DNA from: Bacteroidota bacterium
Lineage (GTDB): Bacteria > Bacteroidota > Bacteroidia > Chitinophagales > Chitinophagaceae
Reading direction: 5' to 3'
DNA length: 13,731 nt
NCBI GenBank assembly: GCA_023430465.1
Contig: JAEZAM010000100.1
Coordinates: 1 to 13,731, forward strand
Shown here: piece after piece, positions 1 to 6,657 of the stretch
Layout: the number at the start of each line of letters is the position of its first letter
Position numbering within the stretch: the stretch's first letter is position 1
Notes under the pieces: model-generated
What the model was told of the DNA's origin: nothing
Databases searched by the model: none
What the model saw: the letters and a program-made list of their open reading frames with translations, nothing else
Made by a program: the position numbers and the translations under genes

Positions 1-88
1 GTATCCAGCAATCCAGTATCCAGCCATCCAGCATCCAGCACCCAGACTCCAGACCCCAGCACCCAGCATCCATCCCGCATCCCGATTT
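1..88. repeat. Short-unit repeat array, left copy A
   Basis: A run of 7-8 bp units built on CATCCAG / CACCCAG / TATCCAG, ending in two CATCCCG-like units and CCCGATTT. It begins at the window edge, so it may extend further left. About 45 bases at its start match the start of the second copy at 159 base for base; after that the copies differ in unit number and in single bases. There are no unique spacers, so it is not CRISPR. It is non-coding: reading frames through it give only Pro/Gln/His/Ala repetition. Its function is unknown. Confidence 0.85.
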
Positions 89-158
89 CAGTGCCCTTCG
101 AACCGTCGACAGGGGTTAACAAGGGCAACTCGCTCACTTTCTCGCTCACAGGAAGCAG
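89..158. other. Spacer between repeat copies with CCTTCGA/CGACAGG element
   Basis: This 70-base segment separates the two array copies. It contains CCCTTCGA, then CGACAGG, resembling the widely dispersed CTTCGACAGGCTCA-type intergenic element. It then has two direct copies of CTCGCTCAC at 129-137 and 141-149. A similar order (GATTTCAG, CCCTTCGA, GACAGG) recurs near the right end of the window around 13428-13457. No gene is seen. Confidence 0.55.
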
Positions 159-262
159 GTATCCAGCAATCCAGTATCCAGCCATCCAGCATCCAGCACC
201 CAGACCCCAGCACCCAGCACCCAGCATCCAGCATCCAGCACCCATCCCGCATCCCGATTTTT
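159..262. repeat. Short-unit repeat array, left copy B
   Basis: This is the second direct copy of the array. It starts with the same roughly 45 bases as copy A, then carries extra CACCCAG and CATCCAG units, and ends in the same CATCCCGCATCCCGATTT tail. The difference in unit number between copies is what slippage or unequal recombination would produce. From 263 to 361 I see only unassigned, T-rich sequence before the small lipoprotein gene, and no convincing promoter. Confidence 0.85.
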
Positions 263-361
263 CCCCGAGCTAGGCGGTTTGGAAAAGTCTTATTATTTTA
301 GCCCCCTGCACGATGGTCAAACTCTACCCTTAACTGGTTTTTCATTTATTTAATCTGACGT

Positions 362-490
362 ATGAAACGTATTTCCGGATGGGTGGCAGTGGCCCTGGTT
401 AGCGCTATTTTATTTTCCTCCTGTGCCGCAGGCAAAAAAGATTGCCAGGGAGTAAGACATTATAAACAGAAGGGCGGATTTTATATGTGA
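362..490 (+). CDS. Small predicted lipoprotein (42 aa)
   Basis: An ATG-initiated frame of 42 codons. The N-terminus is a lipoprotein signal: Met-Lys-Arg, a hydrophobic stretch at about residues 6-17, then the lipobox-like F-S-S-C with the acceptor cysteine at position 21. The mature peptide would be only 22 residues, basic and Gly/Lys-rich, starting C-A-A-G-K-K-D-C and ending G-G-F-Y-M. It has a second cysteine at residue 28. Very small lipoproteins are common in Bacteroidota, but I cannot name this one. If real it would be anchored in the inner or outer membrane. The TGA is followed within 20 bases by an inverted scrap of the flanking repeat, so the gene could also be a remnant truncated by repeat insertion. 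Confidence 0.55.
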   Translation: MKRISGWVAVALVSAILFSSCAAGKKDCQGVRHYKQKGGFYM

Positions 491-506
491 TTCGGATGGG
501 GGATTC

Positions 507-531
507 GCCAGATGCTGGAATGCTGGATGGG
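507..531 (-). repeat. Inverted scrap of the short-unit repeat
   Basis: Read on the minus strand this is three to four units of the same CATCCAG / CATTCCAG type seen at both window ends. Here it is inverted relative to them. It lies in the 106-base gap between the small lipoprotein gene and batB. The preceding bases 490-506 (GATGGGGGATTCG region) may be a degraded tail of the same element. Confidence 0.55.
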
Positions 532-596
532 CTTGCGTGACATTTTCCATCGCTCTTCGGAACAATTCTTGCTCCCAACGCGCATAAAACATTCGT

Positions 597-1598
597 TTGA
601 AGCTTCATTTTCAATATTTTGACCTGATCTGGCTCCTTGCAGCACTCGCCGTGTTCGTATTGCTGCTTATCTATTTATACCGCTGGAAAAAGAAAACTGC
701 CCGTCGTATCGGCGACCCGGAGCTGGTGCGGGATCTTGTCCGCAATTTCTCCTCCCGTTTATTTAACCTCAAGTTCACCTTAGTCAGCATAGCCTTTGCA
801 GCCGGAGTATTTGGTGCGATGAACCTCCGCAAACCTGCCGGTCCGGAAGGAATTTCCCGCAAGGGGATCGATGTGGTGATCGCGTTGGATGTGAGCAAAA
901 GCATGCTGGCCACCGACCTGGCACCTAACCGTCTTGATCGCGCCAAGCAGTTTATCAGCAAACTCATGGCGGCGATGCCGAATGACAGGATCGCTTTCGT
1001 TGTATTTGCAGGTGAGGCTTACCTGCAGATGCCTTTAACCACTGATCATGCGGCCGCCAGAATGTACGTGTCATCAGCCGGTCCGGATGCCATTCCTCAA
1101 CAAGGTACGGTGATTAGCCAGGCACTCCGTCGGAGCGCAGACGCATTCAACGCGGCTGAAAGACGATTCAAAGCCGTTGTCCTGATTACCGATGGAGAAG
1201 ATCATGATCCGAAGGCCGTCGAAACTGCCAAAGAACTGTCCGAGCAGGGACTGATGATCAACAGCATTGGCATCGGTTCACCCGAGGGAGCGAATATACC
1301 CGATCCACTTACCGGGCAGAACAAGATAGATGACTCAGGCACGCCTGTGTTGACAAAGCTGAACGAACCAGCACTGCAGGAACTGGCCGCGGCTACGAAC
1401 GGGATCTACGTCAGACTGCAGGATAGCGACGCGGCCGTAGCGGCGGTACAACAACAGTTGTCGCAGATCGATAGTAAAGCCTACGGCGATATTTCGTTGG
1501 TTAATTATACCAGCTACTATTTCTGGTTCGTTGCCGGAATGCTGCTGCTGTTGCTGATAGAATTTTTTATCCCGGAAACAAAAAAAGTGAAAGCATGA
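597..1598 (+). CDS. batB: BatB-like VWA-domain membrane protein
   Basis: A 333-residue protein with two N-terminal membrane segments (about residues 11-28 and 59-75), a periplasm- or cytoplasm-facing von Willebrand factor A domain (about 91-290), and a C-terminal membrane helix (about 305-326). The metal-ion-dependent adhesion site is intact: D98-x-S100-x-S102, a Thr at about 171 and D199 in ITDGED. The order (two TM, VWA, one TM) and the motif VVFAGEAYLQMPLTTD match the BatA/BatB family of the Bacteroidota 'aerotolerance' operon. BatB is preferred because batC follows directly. The start is TTG at 597, since an in-frame TAA lies four codons upstream and no ATG would keep the first helix. The stop overlaps the batC start (ATGA). 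The exact molecular role of Bat proteins is not settled; they are thought to form a membrane complex in envelope or stress homeostasis. Confidence 0.85.
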   Translation: MKLHFQYFDLIWLLAALAVFVLLLIYLYRWKKKTARRIGDPELVRDLVRNFSSRLFNLKFTLVSIAFAAGVFGAMNLRKPAGPEGISRKGIDVVIALDVSKSMLATDLAPNRLDRAKQFISKLMAAMPNDRIAFVVFAGEAYLQMPLTTDHAAARMYVSSAGPDAIPQQGTVISQALRRSADAFNAAERRFKAVVLITDGEDHDPKAVETAKELSEQGLMINSIGIGSPEGANIPDPLTGQNKIDDSGTPVLTKLNEPALQELAAATNGIYVRLQDSDAAVAAVQQQLSQIDSKAYGDISLVNYTSYYFWFVAGMLLLLLIEFFIPETKKVKA

Positions 1599-2221
1599 GA
1601 GTTGTGTTGACAGGTATTCTCCTTTTCTCTGTTGCTGCGCTTTGGGCACAGGATCCGCAACCGGATATCCGAAAAGGAAATGAGTTATATCGCCAGCAAC
1701 AATACAAAGAAGCGGAGGCCGCCTATGCCGAGGCTTCCAAAGCTGATCCGGAAAACAGCACGGCGGCATTCAACAAGGCAACGGCAATCTACCGGCAATC
1801 ACGCCCGGCTGATGCCATCAAAGGCTATGATGACCTGGCTTTTAAAACGCTGGATAAAAGCGTAAAAAGCAAGTCGTACTATAATAAAGGTGTGATCCTT
1901 ACCGGTCAGAAAAAACTGGAAGAAAGTATCGAAGCTTATAAAAATGCCCTGCGCCAGGATCCCAATGATAACGAAGCGAGGGAGAATCTGCAAAAGGCGC
2001 TGATGGAACAAAAGAAAAAAAAGCCAGAGCCCCAGAAAAAAGACGACAAGAAGCAGCAGCAGCAAAAAGATCAGCAGCAAAAACAACAACCTCAGCCCCG
2101 CATGAATAAGAAAGAAGCACAGCAGCGGCTCAAACTACTGGAGCAAAAAGAAAAAGATGTGCAGGAGCGGTTGCAGAAAAGTAAATCCTCCAGCGGCGGC
2201 GGCCAGCGAAAAGACTGGTAA
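1595..2221 (+). CDS. batC: BatC-like TPR protein
   Basis: A 208-residue protein with a signal peptide (residues 1-18, cleavage likely after LWA-Q) and about three TPR units (roughly 24-54, 57-90, 94-127). A long Lys/Gln-rich low-complexity segment follows (about 138-168), then a coiled-coil-like tail (171-195) ending R-K-D-W. TPR plus a Q/K linker and a terminal KDW is typical of BatC, which is thought to act as a periplasmic scaffold with the VWA proteins BatA and BatB. Translation is probably coupled to batB through the 4-bp ATGA overlap. The gene looks complete. batD and batE, which often follow, are absent: the next gene is ispG. Confidence 0.87.
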   Translation: MRVVLTGILLFSVAALWAQDPQPDIRKGNELYRQQQYKEAEAAYAEASKADPENSTAAFNKATAIYRQSRPADAIKGYDDLAFKTLDKSVKSKSYYNKGVILTGQKKLEESIEAYKNALRQDPNDNEARENLQKALMEQKKKKPEPQKKDDKKQQQQKDQQQKQQPQPRMNKKEAQQRLKLLEQKEKDVQERLQKSKSSSGGGQRKDW

Positions 2222-2247
2222 AACTATAGCGTCTGCGGGGCTTTCAT

Positions 2248-2255
2248 TATTTTTG
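2248..2255 (+). promoter_or_regulatory. Possible -7 box upstream of ispG
   Basis: TATTTTTG fits the Bacteroidota -7 consensus TAnnTTTG exactly and lies 47 bases upstream of the ispG ATG. No clear TTTG -33 element is visible at the expected distance, so this is a moderate call. It would let ispG be transcribed independently of batBC. Confidence 0.4.
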
Positions 2256-2302
2256 CCTTTCACTATTTCCTGGAATGCAGCCCGGCTGCGCCACCCACTT
2301 TT

Positions 2303-4300
2303 ATGCAGTTGTACACAGCGGCCCTGAATGAATACAAACGTCTCCCAACGCGGGAAGTACGCATCGGTGATCTCTTACTGGGAAATTTTCATCCGATCAG
2401 GGTGCAGACCATGACCACCACCGATACGATGGATACCGTGGCTACCATCGAGCAGACCATTCGCTGTATTGAAGCAGGTGCGGAACTCGTTCGGATCACT
2501 GCTCCCTCCAGACGGGAAGCAGAAAATTTGCAAAATATCCGGGATGGCCTCCGTGCCCGTGGATATCATACACCGCTGATCGCAGATATTCATTTCACCC
2601 CCAACGCCGCAGAGATCGCTGCCAGGATCGTGGAGAAGGTGCGCGTGAACCCGGGCAACTATGTAGATAAAAAGAAATTTGAACTGATTGAATACACCGA
2701 TGCGGATTATGCAGAAGAGATCGACCGCATCAGGGAACGCTTCACTCCGCTGGTGAAGATTTGCCGTGAATACGGCACGGCCATGCGTATTGGAACGAAC
2801 CATGGTTCTCTCTCAGACAGGATCATGAGTCGCTATGGTGATACCCCGATGGGAATGGTGGAAAGCGCCATGGAATTTTTGCGCATAGCCCGCGCTGAAA
2901 CCTTTCACAACATTGTGCTCAGTATGAAGAGCAGCAATCCCCAGGTGATGGTACAGGCTTACCGGCTGCTCATTCGCAGCATGTTTGATGAGTTCGGTGA
3001 ATGTTATCCGCTTCATCTTGGCGTGACCGAAGCCGGTGACGGCGAAGATGGAAGAATCAAATCGGCCATTGGTATCGGCACCCTGCTGGAAGATGGCATC
3101 GGTGACACGATCCGCGTGTCACTTACGGAAGATCCTGAATTTGAAATACCTGTCTGCAAAGACCTGGTCAAACGATATACAAACGCAACCGTGCCAACCA
3201 CGGTTATTACGGAGAGCAAAACTCCACTCTCTTATTCGCCGTTCGAGTATCGTCGCCGAAATTCATACGCTGTAGGGAATATCGGTGGCGGGCAGGTGCC
3301 GGTTGTCATTGCCGACCTGAGCAGCAAAGAAAAAATTGAACCTGCGGATCTGCAAAGCATCGGTTACAGTTATGATGCAGCGACAGATAAATGGAACATC
3401 GCCGACGCCGCTGCGGATTATATATTCACAGGACATCATCTTATAAATTTTGCCCTGCCCGGTACATTAAAGGTCATCGTATATCCCGCCGCCTGGGTAA
3501 CGGCAAATGATCCACAGAAGTATTTCCCGATCTTCCAGGACAGTGGTTTCGTAGCTGCCGAAGAAAAGAGCGCGACCCTGAACTTTGTAATGATCGATGC
3601 CAACGGCGAGGAGGAAGCCAATCCTTACCTCGCGCAGATCATCAATGATCCTTCCTCGGTTATTTGCCTCAGCAGCAAGTCTGTCAACGCCATGCAACAC
3701 GTACGGACAATGATCAATGTGCTCGCTGAAGCCGGCAGTGCGAACCCCGTTGTTTTGATCACTGACAGCAGTGGACAGAACCCCGATGAGCACCTCATCC
3801 ATTTCGCGACCGAAACGGGAGCCTTGCTGCTTGACGGATTAGGTGATGGAATATGTCTCGGGTACACCGCTGCGGCTTCAATGCCCGATCTGAAATCAGG
3901 AGGGAGAACTTATCTGCCTGTGAAAGATCTTTACCAGTTTACCAATAATACCGCCTTCTCCATATTGCAGGCCACACGTACGCGGATATCAAAAACAGAA
4001 TATATCAGTTGCCCCAGTTGCGGTCGCACCTTATTCGACCTGCAGGAAACAACAGCGCGGATCCGTGCAGTCACTAACCATCTCAAGGGCGTAAAGATCG
4101 CCATCATGGGCTGTATCGTTAATGGACCCGGTGAGATGGCGGATGCAGACTTTGGTTATGTGGGCAGCGGACCTGGTAAAATCACTCTCTATAAAGGCAA
4201 AGAGGTGATGAAACGAAATGTCAACAGTGACATTGCGGTGGAAGAACTGATCAATCTGATGAAAGAGAACAATGCCTGGATAGAACCTTCAAATTATTAA
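2303..4300 (+). CDS. ispG: 4-hydroxy-3-methylbut-2-enyl diphosphate synthase, long form
   Basis: IspG (GcpE) reductively opens 2-C-methyl-D-erythritol 2,4-cyclodiphosphate to HMBPP, the penultimate step of the MEP isoprenoid pathway, in the cytoplasm. The N-terminal TIM-barrel half (about residues 10-280) begins with the typical T-R-E-V-R-I-G-D and V-Q-T-M-T-T-T-D motifs and includes R-I-G-T-N-H-G-S-L-S. The C-terminal [4Fe-4S] half has the cluster ligands C570 and C573 (S-C-P-S-C-G-R-T), C604 in G-C-I-V-N-G-P-G-E, and E611. At 665 residues it is the three-domain form found in Bacteroidota, Chlamydiae and plants, with an extra domain of about 260 residues between the two halves; the short form is near 370. 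ATG 2303 is the only sensible start. All key residues are present, so it should be active. The next gene starts 8 bases after its stop. Confidence 0.97.
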   Translation: MQLYTAALNEYKRLPTREVRIGDLLLGNFHPIRVQTMTTTDTMDTVATIEQTIRCIEAGAELVRITAPSRREAENLQNIRDGLRARGYHTPLIADIHFTPNAAEIAARIVEKVRVNPGNYVDKKKFELIEYTDADYAEEIDRIRERFTPLVKICREYGTAMRIGTNHGSLSDRIMSRYGDTPMGMVESAMEFLRIARAETFHNIVLSMKSSNPQVMVQAYRLLIRSMFDEFGECYPLHLGVTEAGDGEDGRIKSAIGIGTLLEDGIGDTIRVSLTEDPEFEIPVCKDLVKRYTNATVPTTVITESKTPLSYSPFEYRRRNSYAVGNIGGGQVPVVIADLSSKEKIEPADLQSIGYSYDAATDKWNIADAAADYIFTGHHLINFALPGTLKVIVYPAAWVTANDPQKYFPIFQDSGFVAAEEKSATLNFVMIDANGEEEANPYLAQIINDPSSVICLSSKSVNAMQHVRTMINVLAEAGSANPVVLITDSSGQNPDEHLIHFATETGALLLDGLGDGICLGYTAAASMPDLKSGGRTYLPVKDLYQFTNNTAFSILQATRTRISKTEYISCPSCGRTLFDLQETTARIRAVTNHLKGVKIAIMGCIVNGPGEMADADFGYVGSGPGKITLYKGKEVMKRNVNSDIAVEELINLMKENNAWIEPSNY

Positions 4301-4308
4301 TCACGTAT

Positions 4309-5088
4309 ATGAAACCACTACTAACTCTACTGTTTGCCTGCCTGTTTTTCCTGGCGGGATGCATTGACACGGAAAGCACCACCACCATCAATAAAGATGG
4401 TTCAGGCACCCTTCGCTCCACCCTGGATATCGGGCAGATGATCGGTATGATGATGGCCGGTAAAGATCTGTCAAACTAAAAAAATGAAAAGAAGGACACC
4501 ACCGTTTATCTCCGGCCAATGATAGACACGGCAACAACTCTTACCGCGAGAGAAAAGGAGCTGCTACGCGATCTCTCTTTTCATATCCAGATGGACATCA
4601 AGGCAGCAATTTTCAAGCTGGCGATAATTGCGCCGTTCCGGAAAATGGAGGACCTGCAGGAGCTTAATGAACTGATGGCCAGGAAGGAATTCGACGACAT
4701 CTTCGACAAGGCTACAAAGCAGAGCGGACTGGGTTCCAGTGATAAGGAAGAAGAGCCAGGCAAGAATGACAACATCTTCGGTTCACTCTTCCCCGACTTT
4801 TATGATTGTAAATACAAGCAGGGCAAGATCGAGTGCTCACTCAATAAACAAAAGTATGATGCGCGGATGGCCGATATGAAGAACAGGGATATGGATATGA
4901 ATGATGCCATGATGGAAAAAGTATTTGCCGATGCCAGTTTCACCAACAAGATCGTCCTTCCTTCGGCAGCAAAATCCGTCAAAGGAGCCACACTCAAGAA
5001 AACCACCGACACTGAATATGTTCAGAATGGTTCGATCCTCGAGCTTTACAGGACACCTGAGAAATTTGCGTACTCGATCGAGTATTGA
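4309..5088 (+). pseudogene. Lipoprotein gene interrupted by an in-frame TAA
   Basis: The frame opens at ATG 4309 with a clear lipoprotein signal (M-K-P-L-L-T-L-L-F..., lipobox L-A-G-C, acceptor Cys18). The mature part starts I-D-T-E-S-T-T-T-I-N-K-D-G-S-G-T. After 56 codons it meets TAA at 4477-4479. Past that stop the same frame stays open without a shift for about 200 codons to TGA at 5086-5088 (K-N-E-K-K-D-T-T-V-Y-L-R-P-M..., then ...P-E-K-F-A-Y-S-I-E-Y). Removing the stop would give one soluble lipoprotein of about 259 residues, rich in Lys, Asp and Met, with no domain I recognise. Because both halves are in one frame, a single substitution (for example GAA or CAA to TAA) explains it better than an indel, although the stop abuts a run of seven A. 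Restart at ATG 4519 would give a 189-residue protein without a signal. It lies 8 bases after ispG and before a strong terminator, so it is probably co-transcribed with ispG. Confidence 0.8.
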
Positions 5089-5100
5089 GAACTAATATCG

Positions 5101-5134
5101 AAAAAGCAGCCACGAGCTGCTTTTTCTCTTTTTC
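5101..5134 (+). terminator. Intrinsic terminator after the interrupted lipoprotein gene
   Basis: AAAAAGCAGC and GCTGCTTTTT form a perfect 10-bp stem around a 5-base loop (CACGA), followed by a T-rich run (TTTTTCTCTTTTTC). It starts 12 bases after the lipoprotein stop codon. The flanking A and T runs mean it could also act in the opposite direction, but no minus-strand gene ends here. Confidence 0.85.
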
Positions 5135-5139
5135 GGAGT

Positions 5140-5158
5140 AGGTAAAATTTTACCTTAG
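5140..5158 (+). promoter_or_regulatory. 16-bp palindrome overlapping a possible -7 box (candidate operator)
   Basis: AGGTAAAATTTTACCT at 5140-5155 is a perfect 16-bp palindrome. Its right arm runs into TACCTTAG (5151-5158), one mismatch from the Bacteroidota -7 consensus TAnnTTTG. It lies 16 bases before the GTG start of the WYL-family regulator. A dimeric repressor bound here would cover the promoter, so autoregulation by the downstream gene is the simplest reading. That is inference; no binding data can be seen in sequence. Confidence 0.5.
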
Positions 5159-5174
5159 CAAAAAACAGGCATAC

Positions 5175-6137
5175 GTGAACAGGATCGACCGGCTACATGC
5201 CATACTGGTTCATTTGCAGGGCAAAAAGCGCGTGACCGCCCAGGAACTTGCGGACAGGTTCGGTCTGTCACTGCGTACCGTTTATCGTGATATCAAAGCG
5301 CTGGATGAAAGTGGTGTGCCCGTGATCGGCGAAGCCGGTATCGGCTATTCCGTCATGGAAGGATACAGGTTGCCTCCCATCATGTTTACCAAGGAAGAAG
5401 CGAGCGCGTTGCTTTTGGGCGACAAACTCGTGCAGCAATTCACCGATTCACAGATCCGGCGAAATTTTGAAGCGGCCATGTTCAAGATCAAAGCGGTGTT
5501 GCGAACAGGGGATAAGGACTACGTAGAGGAGATGGACAACAGCATCATCATCCAGAATGGATTTGATCACCGGTTCGACTGGGCTCAGCCTTATCTCTCT
5601 TCACTGCATAAAGCCATTGTAGAAAAGCTGGTGGTGAAGCTGGAATATGAAACACTGTACGCGGCAACCACTACCACAAGGGAGGTGGAACCGATTGGTC
5701 TTTGCTATTATGGCCAATGCTGGCATTGCATCTGCTGGTGTCGCCTTCGTGGTGATTACCGCGATTTCAGGTTAGACCGGATCAGGAAACTCGATATTAC
5801 CGATGAATCGTTCCAGGATAAGCAGCATCCATCCGTCGCTGAATATCTAAGCAGTGCCATGCATACAGGTGAACTCCAGGAGATCATCGTAAGTTTCGAC
5901 ATGAATACCAGCCGGCATCTGCAGACCCAGAAATATTATTTTGGGTTTGTATCAGAAGAGATCATCGACGGGCGTGTGCGCATGAAATTTCTCAACAGCC
6001 ATCCACCTTCTTTCGGGCGCTGGCTGTTGAGCTATACAAAGGCGGTACGTGTTGAATCACCTGCATCCATGAAAGCGATCATGCGCCAGCTAGTGGATGA
6101 AGTCCACCAGGCTTATACTGAAATTATTCCCTCCTGA
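5175..6137 (+). CDS. HTH-WYL (YafY-type) transcriptional regulator
   Basis: A 320-residue regulator with an N-terminal DeoR/HTH_11-type winged helix (residues 1-60, helix-turn-helix near T-A-Q-E-L-A-D-R-F-G-L-S-L-R-T-V-Y-R-D-I). A linker follows, then a WYL ligand-sensing domain at about 140-210, and a C-terminal WCX-like segment to about 310. The conserved D-Y-R-D-F-R-L-D-R-I is present at 194-203, but the name-giving Trp-Tyr-Leu is W183-H184-C185. The region C177-x4-C182-x2-C185-x-C187-x-C189 packs five cysteines into 13 residues, which is odd for this family. WYL domains bind nucleic acids or small ligands in known members; no ligand can be assigned here. The start is GTG 5175, just behind the palindrome. 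The two small genes downstream are plausible targets or partners. Confidence 0.88.
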   Translation: MNRIDRLHAILVHLQGKKRVTAQELADRFGLSLRTVYRDIKALDESGVPVIGEAGIGYSVMEGYRLPPIMFTKEEASALLLGDKLVQQFTDSQIRRNFEAAMFKIKAVLRTGDKDYVEEMDNSIIIQNGFDHRFDWAQPYLSSLHKAIVEKLVVKLEYETLYAATTTTREVEPIGLCYYGQCWHCICWCRLRGDYRDFRLDRIRKLDITDESFQDKQHPSVAEYLSSAMHTGELQEIIVSFDMNTSRHLQTQKYYFGFVSEEIIDGRVRMKFLNSHPPSFGRWLLSYTKAVRVESPASMKAIMRQLVDEVHQAYTEIIPS

Positions 6138-6198
6138 AAACATCCTGACATAGGGCTGTCACCAGGCGGTTGTTGATTTGTGTAAACAAACGATAACC

Positions 6199-6648
6199 AT
6201 GCTTAAAATCATCCCGCCGCGCACCGTGCTTGTTTTTACCGCAGAGACAACGTTGCGCCAGGCACCTTCTTTTGCAGGCATCATTGCTGCCAGGTTGTAT
6301 GCAACGGCTGCTGCGGGTGGTGTATTACCTACAGGACCGATCAATTGGGTATATACCGGCGCAGATGGAAAGCCCGATACGGTGTTTATCCTGGAGATAT
6401 GCCTGCCAGTTGATCGAATCCCGGATGATATCGGGGAGTTCCAGTACAAGACGCTGCCCTCATTTACCTGCATCGAAGTGCTGCATGAAGGCCGGTGGCA
6501 GGAGCTGCCGCACGCATACGAGAAGGCCATGGCCATCGTCAGCGGTGAAAAGAAACTGCCGAATGGTATTTCCCGCGAGGAATACATCCACATGGATTTC
6601 GGTGAAGGACATAACAATGTTACACTGGTACAGGTGGGCATCGACTAA
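6199..6648 (+). CDS. GyrI-like / AraC effector-binding domain protein
   Basis: A 149-residue protein, complete as a single domain of the GyrI-like (AraC-type effector-binding, SOUL/BmrR-like) fold. The features are a short N-terminal strand with I-P-P-R-T-V-L-V, a helix G-I-I-A-A-R-L-Y-A-T-A-A-A-G-G, then G-P-I-N-W-V-Y. A central strand F-I-L-E-I-C-L-P-V-D carries the usual buried Glu, and the C-terminal end is helix plus strand. Stand-alone members bind small hydrophobic or cationic molecules, and some hydrolyse them. The start is taken at ATG 6199; the frame extends to a TTG at 6178 but ATG gives the normal family length. TTGATTTG at 6173-6180 is one mismatch from a -7 box. It sits 61 bases after the WYL regulator and 9 before the VOC gene, suggesting a small regulon. 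The ligand is unknown. Confidence 0.7.
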   Translation: MLKIIPPRTVLVFTAETTLRQAPSFAGIIAARLYATAAAGGVLPTGPINWVYTGADGKPDTVFILEICLPVDRIPDDIGEFQYKTLPSFTCIEVLHEGRWQELPHAYEKAMAIVSGEKKLPNGISREEYIHMDFGEGHNNVTLVQVGID

Positions 6649-6657
6649 ATCTGCTTT

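Noticed and set aside
1..262. Possible CRISPR array
   Set aside because: Units are 7-8 bases with no constant-length unique spacers, and no cas gene is in the window.
91..273. 60-codon open frame with repeated Pro-Ala-Pro-Gln-His peptides
   Set aside because: It is the translation of the CAYCCAG repeat array; the peptide pattern is a by-product of the DNA repeat and there is no start signal.
278..301. Promoter TTTG plus TATTTTAG before the small lipoprotein
   Set aside because: Spacing is 12 bases instead of about 19-20 and the -7 word is mismatched.
1335..1769. 144-codon minus-strand open frame across the batB-batC junction
   Set aside because: It is antisense to two recognised genes and has Cys/Arg/Gln-rich composition typical of shadow frames.
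1595..2221. CAG/CAA-rich region of batC as a mobile or unstable repeat
   Set aside because: Gln/Lys-rich linkers are normal for BatC and the codons are mixed, so no DNA-level repeat needs to be invoked.
2375..2803. 142-codon minus-strand open frame inside ispG
   Set aside because: It is antisense to the conserved TIM-barrel part of ispG, with no independent support.
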